A DNA stretch of 64,000 nucleotides from Vibrio sp. ED004 (GCF_023206395.1 NZ_CP066149.1:2914001-2978000), one strand, 5' to 3'; counted from the first letter of the stretch, positions 43,759 through 53,021 are shown. Notes: generated by a model from the letters alone, not told the origin. Made by a program: numbers and translations.

Positions 43759-44358
43759 ATGAGCTCTCAATTAATGCTGGCGTTCTTGCTATTTTCAACA
43801 TCGATTGCAATTACACCTGGGGCAGGGAATATCGCATTACTTGGGATTTCAAGTCGTTATGGGTTTGCTGCAACTTTGCCTTTTATCTCTGGGAACGCTT
43901 TTGGCATCATCATCGTACTGGCAGGATCCAGTGTCGGTTTGGTGAGCCTATTCACTCTTTACCCAGAGCTATATAACATTTTGAAGTACGCGGGCGCGGC
44001 TTATTTGCTGTTCATGGCGTGGTCGATTGCCAATATGCAAATCGAAGAGAGCACCACCGATAATCGTTCGGGCTTTGTGTCGGGTGTGTTGGTTCAGGTG
44101 TTGAACCCTAAAGGTTGGATTGCTTCGTTAACTGTGTTTTCTCAGTTCATCACTCCGAACGCAGACTATTTGATTCAAGTGGTGACCATTATTGCAGGCA
44201 TGGTGATCACGGGCGTACCGTGCATGTTGGTGTGGGCTTATTGCGGCACTATGCTTAAAAAGCTGCTTCAATCACCAAAACAGATGATGGTGGTAAACCG
44301 TTGTTTGGGCGGAAGCCTCGCACTAGTGGTTGCCTTTATGCTTTATCAACCAGCATAA
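43759..44358 (+). CDS. LysE family exporter
   Basis: 199 residues. ITPGAGNIALLGISSRYG near residue 18 and QVLNPKGWIASLTVFSQF near 112 are the family elements; six helices. AGAGGAA precedes the ATG. Paired with the divergent Lrp-type regulator, an arrangement typical of amino-acid efflux. It is the third LysE/RhtB exporter of the window. Confidence 0.9.
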   Translation: MSSQLMLAFLLFSTSIAITPGAGNIALLGISSRYGFAATLPFISGNAFGIIIVLAGSSVGLVSLFTLYPELYNILKYAGAAYLLFMAWSIANMQIEESTTDNRSGFVSGVLVQVLNPKGWIASLTVFSQFITPNADYLIQVVTIIAGMVITGVPCMLVWAYCGTMLKKLLQSPKQMMVVNRCLGGSLALVVAFMLYQPA

Positions 44359-44372
44359 AGCTTCGCTACAAA

Positions 44373-44406
44373 TAAAAAAACCACTCCTAAATCCATAGGA
44401 GTGGTG
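44373..44406 (-). terminator. terminator for the ahp genes
   Basis: ACCACTCCTA / TAGGAGTGGT stem; the minus strand reads into seven T. It ends transcription from ahpF and can also stop readthrough from the LysE gene. Confidence 0.8.
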
Positions 44407-44499
44407 TCTAAAAATCGACTAAGTGGTTAACAATAATTAGTAAGTTACTAATAACTCGCAAGTTAACAAGAACGTTTTAAGGAATGTTTGCTTAAAAGA

Positions 44500-46092
44500 T
44501 TAAGCGGTTTCAGCCTCTTTAACCGGAGCTGAGTTACGGATTAGGTGGTCAAACGCACCTAAACTTGCTTTAGCACCTTCACCCATCGCAATGATGATCT
44601 GTTTGTAAGGCACGGTTGTTACATCACCTGCTGCGAATACACCTTTCATAGATGTTGCGCCATGAGCGTTAATCTCAATCTCACCGCGTGGTGATAGTTC
44701 TACCTTCGTTCCCTTCAACCATTCGCTGTTTGGCATTAGGCCGATTTGAACGAAGATACCCGCGAGTTCGATCTGTTTCAGTTCGTCTGTGTTGCGGTCT
44801 TTGTATTCCAGACCCGTTACGCGGTTGCCATCACCCAACACTTGTGTGGTTTGAGCCATCTTGATGATTTCGATGTTTGGCGTTGCGTTCGCTTTGTCGA
44901 TAAGCACTTGGTCAGCGCGCAGTGTGTCTGCAAACTCAAGCACGGTTACGTGTTCCACGATACCTGCTAGGTCGATAGCGGCTTCAATACCTGAGTTACC
45001 ACCGCCGATAACGGCTGTTTTCTTGCCTTTGAACAGTGGACCGTCACAGTGTGGGCAGTAAGCAACGCCTTTGTTGCGGTACTCTTGCTCACCCGGAACG
45101 TTCATTTCACGCCAGCGTGCACCTGTACTTGTGATGACGGTGCGAGCTCGCAGTGTTGCGCCGCTCTCTAGCTCAACGTGGATGTAGCCGTCTTCCGTGT
45201 CTTCTGCAGCAATGATGTTGGCAGCGCGCTGCTCAGTCATGACTTCAACACCGTACTCTTTTACGTGCTCTTCTAGGCTAGCTACCAACTTAGGACCCGT
45301 TGTCGCTTTCACTGAGATAAAGTTCTCAATCGCCATGGTATCCATGACTTGGCCACCGAATCGGTCAGCAACTACACCCGTGCGAATGCCTTTACGTGCT
45401 GCATAAATTGCTGCTGAAGAACCAGCTGGGCCACCACCGACAACTAACACATCAAATGGTGCTTGTTGATTTAGGTTCGCTGCTTTCTTTTCAGCTGCGC
45501 CAGAATCAGCTTTGTTAAGGATCTCAGCCAATGACATACGGCCTTGACCAAATAGCTCACCGTTAATGAACACGCTTGGTACTGCCATGATGTCGCGAGA
45601 CTTCACTTCTTCTTGGAATGCAGCGCCGTCAATCATGGTAGTCTTAACCAGAGGGTTAATTGCCGACATCATGTTGAATGCCTGGACCACTTCTGGACAG
45701 TTTTGGCACGATAGTGAGATGAAAATCTCTACATTAAGCTCTTGATCTAATTCTTTAATTTGCTCGATAACGTCAGCTTCAAGCTTGATTGGGTGACCAC
45801 CACTGTGAAGCAGTGCCAGTACCAGAGATGTGAACTCGTGACCCATTGGTAAACCAGCGAAACCGATCGCAGTGCCTTTCTCTTGGTTCACGACCTGCAT
45901 GATAGGGCTGCGAGTGCTTGCGCTGTCATCGCGAGTTACTTCAATTTTGTCTGTGAGAGAGGCGATATCATTCGCTAGGTCTTGCAGTTTGTTTGCGGTA
46001 TCGCTGTCATCAAGGCTCAGCACTAACTGAACATTGGTTTTTAGGTTTTCTAGGTATGCTTTTAGCTGCTGCTTCATTGCTTGATCTAACAT
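44500..46092 (-). CDS. ahpF: alkyl hydroperoxide reductase subunit F
   Basis: 530 residues from the ATG at 46092 ([15 protein letters not shown] matches E. coli AhpF; the frame extends to 46182 without a ribosome site). The N-terminal double thioredoxin domain has Cys129-Cys132 ([10 protein letters not shown]). FAD-binding [12 protein letters not shown] is near 218, redox Cys346-Cys349 is in AYCPHCDGP, and NAD-binding VIGGGNSG is near 361. It passes electrons from NADH through FAD and the dithiols to AhpC. It lies about 200 bases downstream of ahpC on the same strand, separated by alternative hairpins. Confidence 0.96.
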   Translation of the reverse strand: MLDQAMKQQLKAYLENLKTNVQLVLSLDDSDTANKLQDLANDIASLTDKIEVTRDDSASTRSPIMQVVNQEKGTAIGFAGLPMGHEFTSLVLALLHSGGHPIKLEADVIEQIKELDQELNVEIFISLSCQNCPEVVQAFNMMSAINPLVKTTMIDGAAFQEEVKSRDIMAVPSVFINGELFGQGRMSLAEILNKADSGAAEKKAANLNQQAPFDVLVVGGGPAGSSAAIYAARKGIRTGVVADRFGGQVMDTMAIENFISVKATTGPKLVASLEEHVKEYGVEVMTEQRAANIIAAEDTEDGYIHVELESGATLRARTVITSTGARWREMNVPGEQEYRNKGVAYCPHCDGPLFKGKKTAVIGGGNSGIEAAIDLAGIVEHVTVLEFADTLRADQVLIDKANATPNIEIIKMAQTTQVLGDGNRVTGLEYKDRNTDELKQIELAGIFVQIGLMPNSEWLKGTKVELSPRGEIEINAHGATSMKGVFAAGDVTTVPYKQIIIAMGEGAKASLGAFDHLIRNSAPVKEAETA

Positions 46093-46204
46093 AATCGTGC
46101 CTGCTCTTAAATTCTGTGTCTTGGTATTGACCAATACCTTCTTGCTGAAAAAGGAAAATAAAAAGGGGGCGCAAGTCGGCAAATATTGTGGTGTTGATGT
46201 TTTG

Positions 46205-46251
46205 AAAGGGTGGCGCGCAACTGCCCTTTAGGAGGGGGGCCGAAGCGCGCC
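46205..46251 (-). other. mutually exclusive hairpins in the ahpC-ahpF spacer
   Basis: One stem pairs AAAGGG (46205-46210) with CCCTTT (46224-46229). A second pairs GGCGCGC (46212-46218) with GCGCGCC (46245-46251). They interlock, so only one can form at a time or a pseudoknot results. No T tract. Possible attenuator or processing site lowering ahpF relative to ahpC. Confidence 0.5.
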
Positions 46252-46291
46252 TGTAGAACCGTTTTATTTGTTCTTTTTAGATAGGCTTAGA

Positions 46292-46849
46292 TTAAATCTT
46301 ACCTACTAGGTCTAGAGATGGAGCTAGAGTCTCTTCGCCTTCTTTCCATTTAGCTGGGCAAACTTCACCTGGGTTAGCGGCTACGTATTGTGCTGCTTTA
46401 ACCTTGCGTAATAGGTCTTCAGCGTCACGGCCGATACCTTCAGCAGTGATTTCCATTGCTTGGATAACACCTTCTGGGTCGATTAGGAACGTAGCACGGT
46501 CTGCTAGGCCTTGACCTTCACGCATAACGTTGAAGTTGTTTGTGATGTTGCCTGTTTGGTCACCTACCATGAAGTATTCGATAGTGCCGATTTTGTCAGA
46601 AGTATCGTGCCATGCTTTGTGAGAGAAGTGCGTGTCAGTTGATACTGAGTAAACTTCTACGCCGCGAGATTGAAGCTCTGCGTATTTTTCTTGTAGGTCA
46701 ACTAGCTCAGTTGGACATACAAACGTGAAGTCTGCTGGGTAGAAGAAGAATACAGCCCACTTGCCTTTAACGTCTTGCTCAGTGATTTCTACGAATTCGC
46801 CGTTTTTGAATGCTGTTGCGTTGAATGGTTTGATTTCTGTGTTGATCAT
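46292..46849 (-). CDS. ahpC: alkyl hydroperoxide reductase subunit C (peroxiredoxin)
   Basis: 185 residues from the ATG at 46849 (the open frame reaches 46963, but [17 protein letters not shown] is the family start). Peroxidatic Cys45 is in [10 protein letters not shown] and resolving Cys in GEVCPAKW near residue 166; a GGxG-like segment and C-terminal tail of the typical 2-Cys peroxiredoxin are present. It reduces hydrogen peroxide and organic peroxides and is recycled by AhpF. Upstream lies an OxyR-like motif. Confidence 0.96.
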   Translation of the reverse strand: MINTEIKPFNATAFKNGEFVEITEQDVKGKWAVFFFYPADFTFVCPTELVDLQEKYAELQSRGVEVYSVSTDTHFSHKAWHDTSDKIGTIEYFMVGDQTGNITNNFNVMREGQGLADRATFLIDPEGVIQAMEITAEGIGRDAEDLLRKVKAAQYVAANPGEVCPAKWKEGEETLAPSLDLVGKI

Positions 46850-47338
46850 GTTGGACTCTCTTTCTAATTTGTAGTGTTTAACGCTATCCCGCGTCGATGG
46901 AGATATATTGCATCTGCACCGTAAATTAGTGAAATCGGACATTTCTATAGATTCAATAGGCAAATCCTATCTTTGATAAAAGAAAGCTATCGATAAAAGC
47001 TATTAACAAAAAACATTAACAAAACCCATCAAACATCAGCATCACCCATTTGAGGAGCTATGCTCTTTAGGCTGTCCTCTACATTTGGTTTATCTCTATT
47101 AGCGCTAACGTCTATTTCTAGTGTGAGTATCTATGTATAGCGTGAACATCTATGTAGACAGTGTTTCTTTAAGTGAGCTGAGATCCCCTATCAATCTGTA
47201 AATAACGAAATATTATCATTAATATAATTTATGATAATTTCAGTTAATCACGGTCTCTCCCTATACTCTCTTCATCGAAACGAAATACCGAAGCTAGACT
47301 TCGAAAAGCACAGAATAAAAAACGAATTGGAGAAAGTT
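46850..47338. promoter_or_regulatory. ahpC upstream region with OxyR-like motif
   Basis: ATAG-N7-CTAT at 46956-46970, then ATAA-N7-CTAT at 46976-46990, match OxyR half-site pairs, although the spacing between the pairs is five rather than seven. They lie 107-140 bases before the ahpC start. Further right are two imperfect copies of ATCTATGTA near 47130 and 47150 and an AT-rich promoter region for the VOC gene. No other gene seen in these 489 bases. Confidence 0.45.
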
Positions 47339-47830
47339 ATGAAAATGAATCACGTAGGCATCATGGTAGGCGACATGGACCAAGCTGTTGAGTTTTACAC
47401 TAAGGCTCTAGGTCTAAGAGTTGTAATGAACAACACCAAAGTGATGGAAGAGCGCGAATCAGCAATCGGCCGCATGTGTATTGCAGTATTTGGCGAAGGC
47501 TTCAAAGGCTTCAACATTGCACACCTAGTAACTTCAGACGGTATCGGTGTTGAGCTGTTCGAGATGGTTGACCGTGAAGAGCGTCATGAAGTAGATTTTT
47601 CTCGCCTAGGCATCTTCCACTTCTGCTTACAACTTCCGAAAGAACAGTTTCATTCAGCTATCAAGCGCGTTGAAGAGTTTGGCGGTAAGGTACGCATGGA
47701 TATTCACCGTTACCACCCAGAAGACGAACTAAAACAAGCACAAATGGTTTACCTAGAAGACCCGTTTGGCAACCTATTCGAATTCTACTCGCACACATAC
47801 GAAGATACGTACGCGACTGATTACGAGTAA
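47339..47830 (+). CDS. VOC/glyoxalase-family protein
   Basis: 163 residues from the ATG at 47339 (GGAG seven bases upstream; the frame is open from 47231 without support). NHVGIMVGDMDQAVEFYTKALGLRV at the start and YLEDPFGNLFEFYSH at the end are VOC features with likely His and Glu metal ligands. Substrate unknown. Divergent from ahpC; its terminator is the insertion site of the group II intron. Confidence 0.87.
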   Translation: MKMNHVGIMVGDMDQAVEFYTKALGLRVVMNNTKVMEERESAIGRMCIAVFGEGFKGFNIAHLVTSDGIGVELFEMVDREERHEVDFSRLGIFHFCLQLPKEQFHSAIKRVEEFGGKVRMDIHRYHPEDELKQAQMVYLEDPFGNLFEFYSHTYEDTYATDYE

Positions 47831-47871
47831 TAGCGTTACTGCCTTCCATAGGTAGAAAAACCCCCTAAAGA

Positions 47872-47900
47872 GGATTGGTAGAGATACCAGTCCTTTTTTT
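47872..47900 (+). terminator. terminator of the VOC gene, abutting the group II intron
   Basis: GGATTGGTA, loop GAGA, TACCAGTCC, then seven T (47894-47900). The intron begins at the next base. Confidence 0.85.
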
Positions 47901-48641
47901 GTTTGCCCAGCGAAGCTGGCAAACCCGTTAGGTTGAAAGAAACCTGAATCACCCCGACTGAGGGGAAGATAATCCGAATCGCAAGGGCGTTGCTGGCTAA
48001 CGGCAGGGTCTGAAGGAAGCGATAGGAAGTTAACAGTACACAACGCAAGTAAACCTGCTTCGGCAGTATAGGTGGGTAAGCGTCCGAAATAGCGCGAAGC
48101 CCTATACTCAGTCAGACCTATGCTGTGCTTGAGGGTGGCATTGTTAACAGGGAGCCAGTGCAGTAACTGGGAAGCCTGACACCACATCCAAAAGTCTGGA
48201 AGCACAAACTCGAAGCGAAAGCTAAGAGCTGTGTTGGTGCGAGGTGGCAGATGAATCCGTAGTAGTGAGTAAGGCTAAGCCCGAGAAGCCCAGTAATGGT
48301 GTGGAGGAGAAAACTTAGCTGACCATCAGCATCAAGTCTGATGGAGCACTGAAATGCCAAAAGCACTCAGTGCTGCGAAGGGAGGAAGTACACTTTAAGT
48401 CTGTGATGAACAGATGTTTTTTTTTTTTTCAGTGATACCCAAACCGAATCGCTATCGGGGTATTCCTAGTTTGGTTGATTGTGGAAGCAAGATACTGAGC
48501 TAAGAAACCGTATAGGGGAGTAACTCTGACACACTTCAGTAAATTGCCATTGAGCTAGAAGGCTGAATAGCAGAGAGAAATAACACCCACACTGGACATG
48601 AAACACTTGTCCCCACACAGCACACAACCCAAGGAGAGAAA

Positions 48642-49919
48642 GTGCGAGTTTATTACAGTTTATATGGTCATCTGCTCAACAAAGAGAGGCTGTATAAAGG
48701 GTTTAAAAAGGTAAAGAAAGCGAAAGGCGCGGCTGGAATAGATGAGCAGAGCCTGAGCGACTACGCCGAAAATCTGAGTGATAACCTCGATCAACTCCTC
48801 TCTGAACTCAAAACCAAGCAATACAAACCTCAGCCAGTCAAACGAGTAGAGATACCCAAAGAAGACGGAGGGGTACGATTGCTTGGGATCCCAACCGTTA
48901 GGGACAGAGTTGTCCAACAAGCACTCAATGATATCCTCACCCCCATCTTCGAAGAGCAATTTCACCCATCAAGTTTTGGGTATAGACCGAATCGAAGTTG
49001 TCACGATGCAATCAACAAATCCACGATGTTTATCCGCCGATACGGATTACAGCACGTCGTAGATATGGACTTGTCGAAGTGCTTTGACAAACTCGACCAT
49101 GAGTTGATCCTCAAGAGCATCAGAAGGCGAGTCACAGATAGCAGCGTGTTAGAGCTGATAAAACAGTTTCTGAAAAGTGGCGTGATGATAGACGGTAGTT
49201 GGCAGGAGACAGAGCTAGGAAGTCCACAAGGTGGTGTTATCAGTCCTTTGATTGCCAATATCTACCTTGATGCGTTCGATCAGGAAATGCGAAAGCGTGA
49301 CCATAGGCTCGTTCGTTATGCGGATGACATACTCATCTTTTGTCGTAGCAAGGCAGGAGCAGAGAATGCCCTTGCACAAGCGACGAAGATCCTAGAAGGA
49401 GAGCTTAAACTCACAGTGAATCAGACGAAATCACATATAGCGCACAGCCGTGATGGCGTGAAGTTCTTAGGTGTAGAAATCGGGAGTCAATTTACCCGCA
49501 TTCAAACTAAGAAACTGAAAGGGTTCAAAAGTGTTAAAGCGACTGACAAAGCGAGGTGCGGTAAGCCACTTGAGCAAGTCATAAAAGCTTTAAACCCAGT
49601 GTTAAGAGGGTTCAGTCAATACTTCAGGATCACCAATAGCAGCAGAGAGTTTCAAGGTTAGCAGGTGGCTACGAAGAAGACTTCGTAGTATCCAGTTGAA
49701 ACTTTGAAGAAGCCTCAACGGTTACACCGAAGGTTAAAACAGTTAGGGTATAAGCCGCCGTTCCAACATATCTCAATGACAAGTTGGGTCAGTGCAGCGA
49801 GTCCCCTATCAAGCTATGCGATGCCAAATCAATGGTTTAATGACCAAGGGTTGGTAAATCTTGGAACAATAAGGACAGGGCATGTGTTCAGCCAATATGC
49901 TGAATGGAAGTGTGCATGA
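48642..49919 (+). pseudogene. ltrA: group II intron reverse transcriptase/maturase with two frameshifts
   Basis: GTG start at 48642 behind AAGGAGAG. RT motifs are complete: FGYRPNRSCHDAI, DLSKCFDKLDHE, GSPQGGVISPLIANIYLD and catalytic RYADDILIF. The frame stops at 49659-49661 after NSSREFQG, yet maturase sequence continues in the +1 frame from 49651 (KVSRWLRRRLRSIQLKL). It then returns to the original frame by about 49708 (KKPQRLHRRLKQLGYK ... VFSQYAEWKCA, stop 49917-49919). One inserted and one lost base (probably a missing G of a Trp codon near 49706) would explain this. The maturase domain is therefore cut off and the intron probably depends on help in trans. Confidence 0.85.
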
Positions 49920-49948
49920 GCCGTATACGAGGTCCGTACGTACGGTTC
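49918..49948 (+). ncRNA. group II intron domain V
   Basis: GAGCCGTA at the 5' side pairs with TACGGTTC at the 3' side around an inner stem, the typical catalytic domain V hairpin. It overlaps the stop codon of the maturase frame. Confidence 0.8.
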
Positions 49949-50019
49949 TGTGAGAGGGATGAGGCGGTAACGCCTCACCCTACTCGATGTGTCCCGTTTT
50001 GAAGATATTAGAGTGAAGA

Positions 50020-50114
50020 AGGTGGCCATAAAATGACCACCTGAATCGAAGGGCTGATTAGCCCTCCCGCACTTGACTAGAGTGCAGCAAAGGGGAGGGA
50101 ATTCCCTTTGATTC
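50020..50114. other. folded element between intron and nagE-like gene
   Basis: Successive inverted repeats: AGGTGGcCA/TGaCCACCT (50020-50042), AGGGCT/AGCCCT (50050-50065), GCACT/AGTGC (50069-50085) and CAAAGGG/CCCTTTG (50088-50110). A possible outer stem pairs GAATCgAAGGG (50043-50053) with CCCTTtGATTC (50104-50114). The sequence could be a terminator cluster, a small repeat element or a structured RNA. It ends just beyond the nagE-like stop. Confidence 0.5.
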
Positions 50115-50115
50115 G

Positions 50116-51483
50116 TTAAGCTGACGTATTTTTTATTTTACCAGCCATAATTTCTGCAAGGGGTCCCAGAACTACTTGTAAATTCTTTTCACCCACTTTG
50201 ACGACTCCCTTTGCCCCTAGTTGTTTCAACGTATCTTCGTCAACTAAACTTGGGTTAATAAGCGTTAAACGTAAGCGAGTAATACATGCATCAATTGACT
50301 CTAAGTTAGATTTACCACCTAAGGCCAATAAGTATTGTTGTGCTAACTCATCTTCATTTTTTGATGCAACAACCGTTGCTTCTACTTCATCTTCTCGGCC
50401 TGGTGTCTTGATATCAAAACGTTTGATTGCAAATACAAATAGTGTGTAATAAATAAGTGCAAACACTAGGCTCAGTGGAAGTAGCATCCATGCATTATTG
50501 GCGGCAGGTGCATTAAAGAAAATGAAGTAATCAATTAGGCCAGAAGAGAAGCCAAATGACATATGAATATTAAGTGCAGCAGCTATAACTAATGCTAGAC
50601 CAGTTAATATTGCATGGAAGAAGTACAAAACTGGTGCTAAGAACATGAATGTATATTCTATCGGTTCTGTTATTCCTGTTAAAAATGCGGTAAACGCGAT
50701 ACTGGCTAACATTCCACCAACTGCAGCTTTTTTATCTTTGTGCGCGCATTGGTAAATAGCTAAACAGGCAGCAGGTAGAGCAAATAAAGTCACGACATAA
50801 TAACCAGATAGCATTAGGCCTGCTGATGGGTCACCTGCAGCAAAACGTAGCATTTCACCTGTAACACCCTCATATTCGCCCATACCAAACCAAACAATTG
50901 AGTTTAGAATATGGTGTAAACCAATGGGCAACAGCATCCTATTAACGAAGCCATAACCAAACTTACCTCCAATATCACTCTCAAGCATCCAATTACTCAT
51001 GATGTCTATACCGGAACTGACTGTCGGCCATACGGCACTCATGATGAGAGCTATCACTAATGCGCTCACTCCGGTGATTATTGGAACAAACCGTTTGCCA
51101 GCAAAGAACCCTAAAAACTCAGGAAGGCGAATAGTATGGAAGCGACGATATAACTCGCCCGCAGTTATACCCATAATGACGCCACCAAAGACACCTAGAT
51201 TTAGGCTCGGGTCCAAAACAGCAAGAGCTTCGGTCAATACAAAGTAGCCAACAATACCAGCAATCGCTCCTGCTGCATCATTATCTTTATTCAGGCCTGC
51301 AGCTAAGGCTGCGGCAAATAAGAGCGGCAACTGGCTAAAAATGGCATTGCCCGCCTCTGCAATGAAAGGGATATCAAATACATCGGGTTGCCCCAAGCGT
51401 AACAAAATCCCGGCAATTGGGAGGGTGGCGATAGGCAACATTAGGGCTTTGCCGAGCCGTTGTAGATAACCTAGTACATTCAT
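50116..51483 (-). CDS. nagE: PTS EIIBC, N-acetylglucosamine type, without EIIA
   Basis: 455 residues aligning by eye with the first two domains of E. coli NagE: NVLGYLQRLGKALMLPIATLPIAG at the start, GLHHILNSIVWF near residue 193, FLTGITEPIEY near 274, and the EIIB site IDACITRLRL near 403 with the phospho-Cys. E. coli NagE is about 648 residues because it carries a C-terminal EIIA; here the protein ends after EIIB and must receive phosphate from a separate EIIA such as Crr. It imports and phosphorylates GlcNAc or a related sugar. A LysR gene is divergent. Confidence 0.9.
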   Translation of the reverse strand: MNVLGYLQRLGKALMLPIATLPIAGILLRLGQPDVFDIPFIAEAGNAIFSQLPLLFAAALAAGLNKDNDAAGAIAGIVGYFVLTEALAVLDPSLNLGVFGGVIMGITAGELYRRFHTIRLPEFLGFFAGKRFVPIITGVSALVIALIMSAVWPTVSSGIDIMSNWMLESDIGGKFGYGFVNRMLLPIGLHHILNSIVWFGMGEYEGVTGEMLRFAAGDPSAGLMLSGYYVVTLFALPAACLAIYQCAHKDKKAAVGGMLASIAFTAFLTGITEPIEYTFMFLAPVLYFFHAILTGLALVIAAALNIHMSFGFSSGLIDYFIFFNAPAANNAWMLLPLSLVFALIYYTLFVFAIKRFDIKTPGREDEVEATVVASKNEDELAQQYLLALGGKSNLESIDACITRLRLTLINPSLVDEDTLKQLGAKGVVKVGEKNLQVVLGPLAEIMAGKIKNTSA

Positions 51484-51581
51484 TTAATTCTCCAAAAATT
51501 AGTAAGTCTGATAAAGCTATTGCAAGAATTATCACTGACCTTTAATCTTTATGAAAATTACAATCCATCGGTTGGGACGAT

Positions 51582-52469
51582 ATGTTGAAATTGGAGCAAC
51601 TGCTTTCTTTTACGACTACAGTGAAAGTTGGCTCATTTTCTAAAGCAGCGCGAGAGCTAGGCAAAGCACAATCTACAATTAGTCAAAATATTATTAATAT
51701 GGAAATTGATTGTAATCAGATCTTGTTTAATCGAACTGGTCGCTATCCTCAGTTGACCGAAGCAGGAATGAACTTGCTTCCATATGCCTTAGCTGTTGTC
51801 GAGCAACACAATCGGCTTGAGATGCAATTGGAAGCACTCGGTGTAAATGAGTCGAAAAAGGTTACCATTGCCTTAGATGAAGGAGCTCCATATACGCAAC
51901 TAGCCGCTCTACTCCCCCAGTTAGTTAACAATTATCCTCAGTTACAACTCGAAGTACTTATTGCTAATAGTCATGATGTTTTAGAACTGGTGTCTAACGA
52001 TCGAGCACAGGTGGGTGTTGTATTCAGTCAGCATTTACAACCGAATAAAATGAACTCTGAGAATATAGGGTCAATTAAATTCGAGGCTTATGTGAGCTCA
52101 CAGCACCCCTTAGCTGGAAGTGTTCAATTTACTAAAGACTCATTAAAGCTACATAGACAGCTGAAAATAGAATCTAAGAATAATGAGAACAAATTTCGAC
52201 AGTTACCTATTTCTCCTGATATCTGGTATGCCGATAACTACTATGTTCTCTTAGAGATGGCTAAAGCTTCCTTAGGTTGGACAATTTTGCCTGCACCTAT
52301 TGCTAAGTCGGCAGTTGAAGAAGGGAAATTAGTTCCTTTAGTCTTAGAACATGAACATCTAGGATGGGTTGAAAATGTTGATATTATTCAGAATGTTGGT
52401 GTTATTGACAATGTATTCACTTCTATTAGAGAGATATTGAAGTCGATGATTATGCAGGACTGTAGTTAG
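51582..52469 (+). CDS. LysR-type regulator
   Basis: 295 residues with helix-turn-helix GSFSKAARELGKAQSTISQNI at residues ~17-37 and a LysR effector domain. It is divergent from the nagE-like gene over 98 bases and is likely its regulator. Both genes look AT-richer than their left-hand neighbours, which may mean the pair was acquired together. Confidence 0.9.
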   Translation: MLKLEQLLSFTTTVKVGSFSKAARELGKAQSTISQNIINMEIDCNQILFNRTGRYPQLTEAGMNLLPYALAVVEQHNRLEMQLEALGVNESKKVTIALDEGAPYTQLAALLPQLVNNYPQLQLEVLIANSHDVLELVSNDRAQVGVVFSQHLQPNKMNSENIGSIKFEAYVSSQHPLAGSVQFTKDSLKLHRQLKIESKNNENKFRQLPISPDIWYADNYYVLLEMAKASLGWTILPAPIAKSAVEEGKLVPLVLEHEHLGWVENVDIIQNVGVIDNVFTSIREILKSMIMQDCS

Positions 52470-52501
52470 TGTATTTTAATTAGGCACTCTATTGATCAGA
52501 A

Positions 52502-52723
52502 TTAATGCTTATGAGGTGTCGCATTCAAACCTTGCTCGCACACATACGATTCACGATGTCCGTAGATGTCGGCATTAGTAAAGATTTGATCAGCAGTTTG
52601 GCTTTGGGCAGTTGCTTTCTGCTGCACAACGGTGTTGTCTTGTCCAAATACGGGCGAAACAGCGCCTAAGCTAGCGAGTAATACAATCCATGCAGTGTGT
52701 GGCAAAGTGAGCTTGTTGTTCAT
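52502..52723 (-). CDS. small exported protein
   Basis: 73 residues from the ATG at 52723 (an ATG at 52738 is equally possible). Hydrophobic signal WIVLLASLGAVSPVFG, then a short Gln- and Ala-rich mature part with one Cys (YVCEQGLNATPHKH). No family recognised. Convergent with the LysR gene. Confidence 0.55.
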   Translation of the reverse strand: MNNKLTLPHTAWIVLLASLGAVSPVFGQDNTVVQQKATAQSQTADQIFTNADIYGHRESYVCEQGLNATPHKH

Positions 52724-52844
52724 TCTTATGTATCCCATGTTCCACTGTTTAATAAGTATAGAAAGCGAGTGGCCAGTGTGAAACTCTACATGAATGACAA
52801 ATAAAAACTGCGATTAATCAACAAGCTGTCGTTTGAATGAGCTT

Positions 52845-53021
52845 TTACGACTCTTGCCTTAGGCTTTTACGCAGATCTTTTTTGTATTCCTCATAAGAGT
52901 TATAGCCATAGAGTTTCCAAGTGTGAGCACCCTTAATGTTGTGGTTGTAGGTGATCTCTCCGATCCACTGCTGACGTGTGGCAAGAATCATAGCGCGGAT
53001 TTTTAATAATAAAGTGTCCAT
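52845..53021 (-). CDS. 58-residue basic protein of unknown function
   Basis: The ATG at 53021 is chosen because AGGAGAG lies six bases upstream; the open frame extends to 53099 without a site. The product is basic and Tyr-rich (KLYGYNSYEEYKKDLRKSL). Divergent from an AraC-type gene about 150 bases away. No family recognised. Confidence 0.6.
   Translation of the reverse strand: MDTLLLKIRAMILATRQQWIGEITYNHNIKGAHTWKLYGYNSYEEYKKDLRKSLRQES

Larger units (their letters stand above)
47901..49988 (+). mobile_element. group II intron (about 2.1 kb) with defective intron-encoded protein
   Basis: The 5' end is taken as GTTTGCCCAGC at 47901 (a variant of GUGYG) immediately after the terminator T tract. 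About 740 bases of GC-rich, heavily folded sequence (domains I to early IV) precede the reverse-transcriptase frame. The 3' end has domain V at 49918-49948, a domain VI hairpin (GAGGCGGTAACGCCTC at 49959-49975) and ends CTACTCGAT near 49988. Insertion directly behind terminators is the habit of bacterial class C introns; the class is not proved here. A run of 13 T lies at 48417-48429. Boundaries are estimates. Confidence 0.8.

Noticed and set aside
47836..48366. Minus-strand open frames in the intron 5' part
   Set aside because: They arise from the structured intron RNA region; no ribosome sites and no protein family features.
49704..49919. Independent small gene after the reverse transcriptase
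   Set aside because: It is the C-terminal maturase segment of the intron-encoded protein in the original frame.
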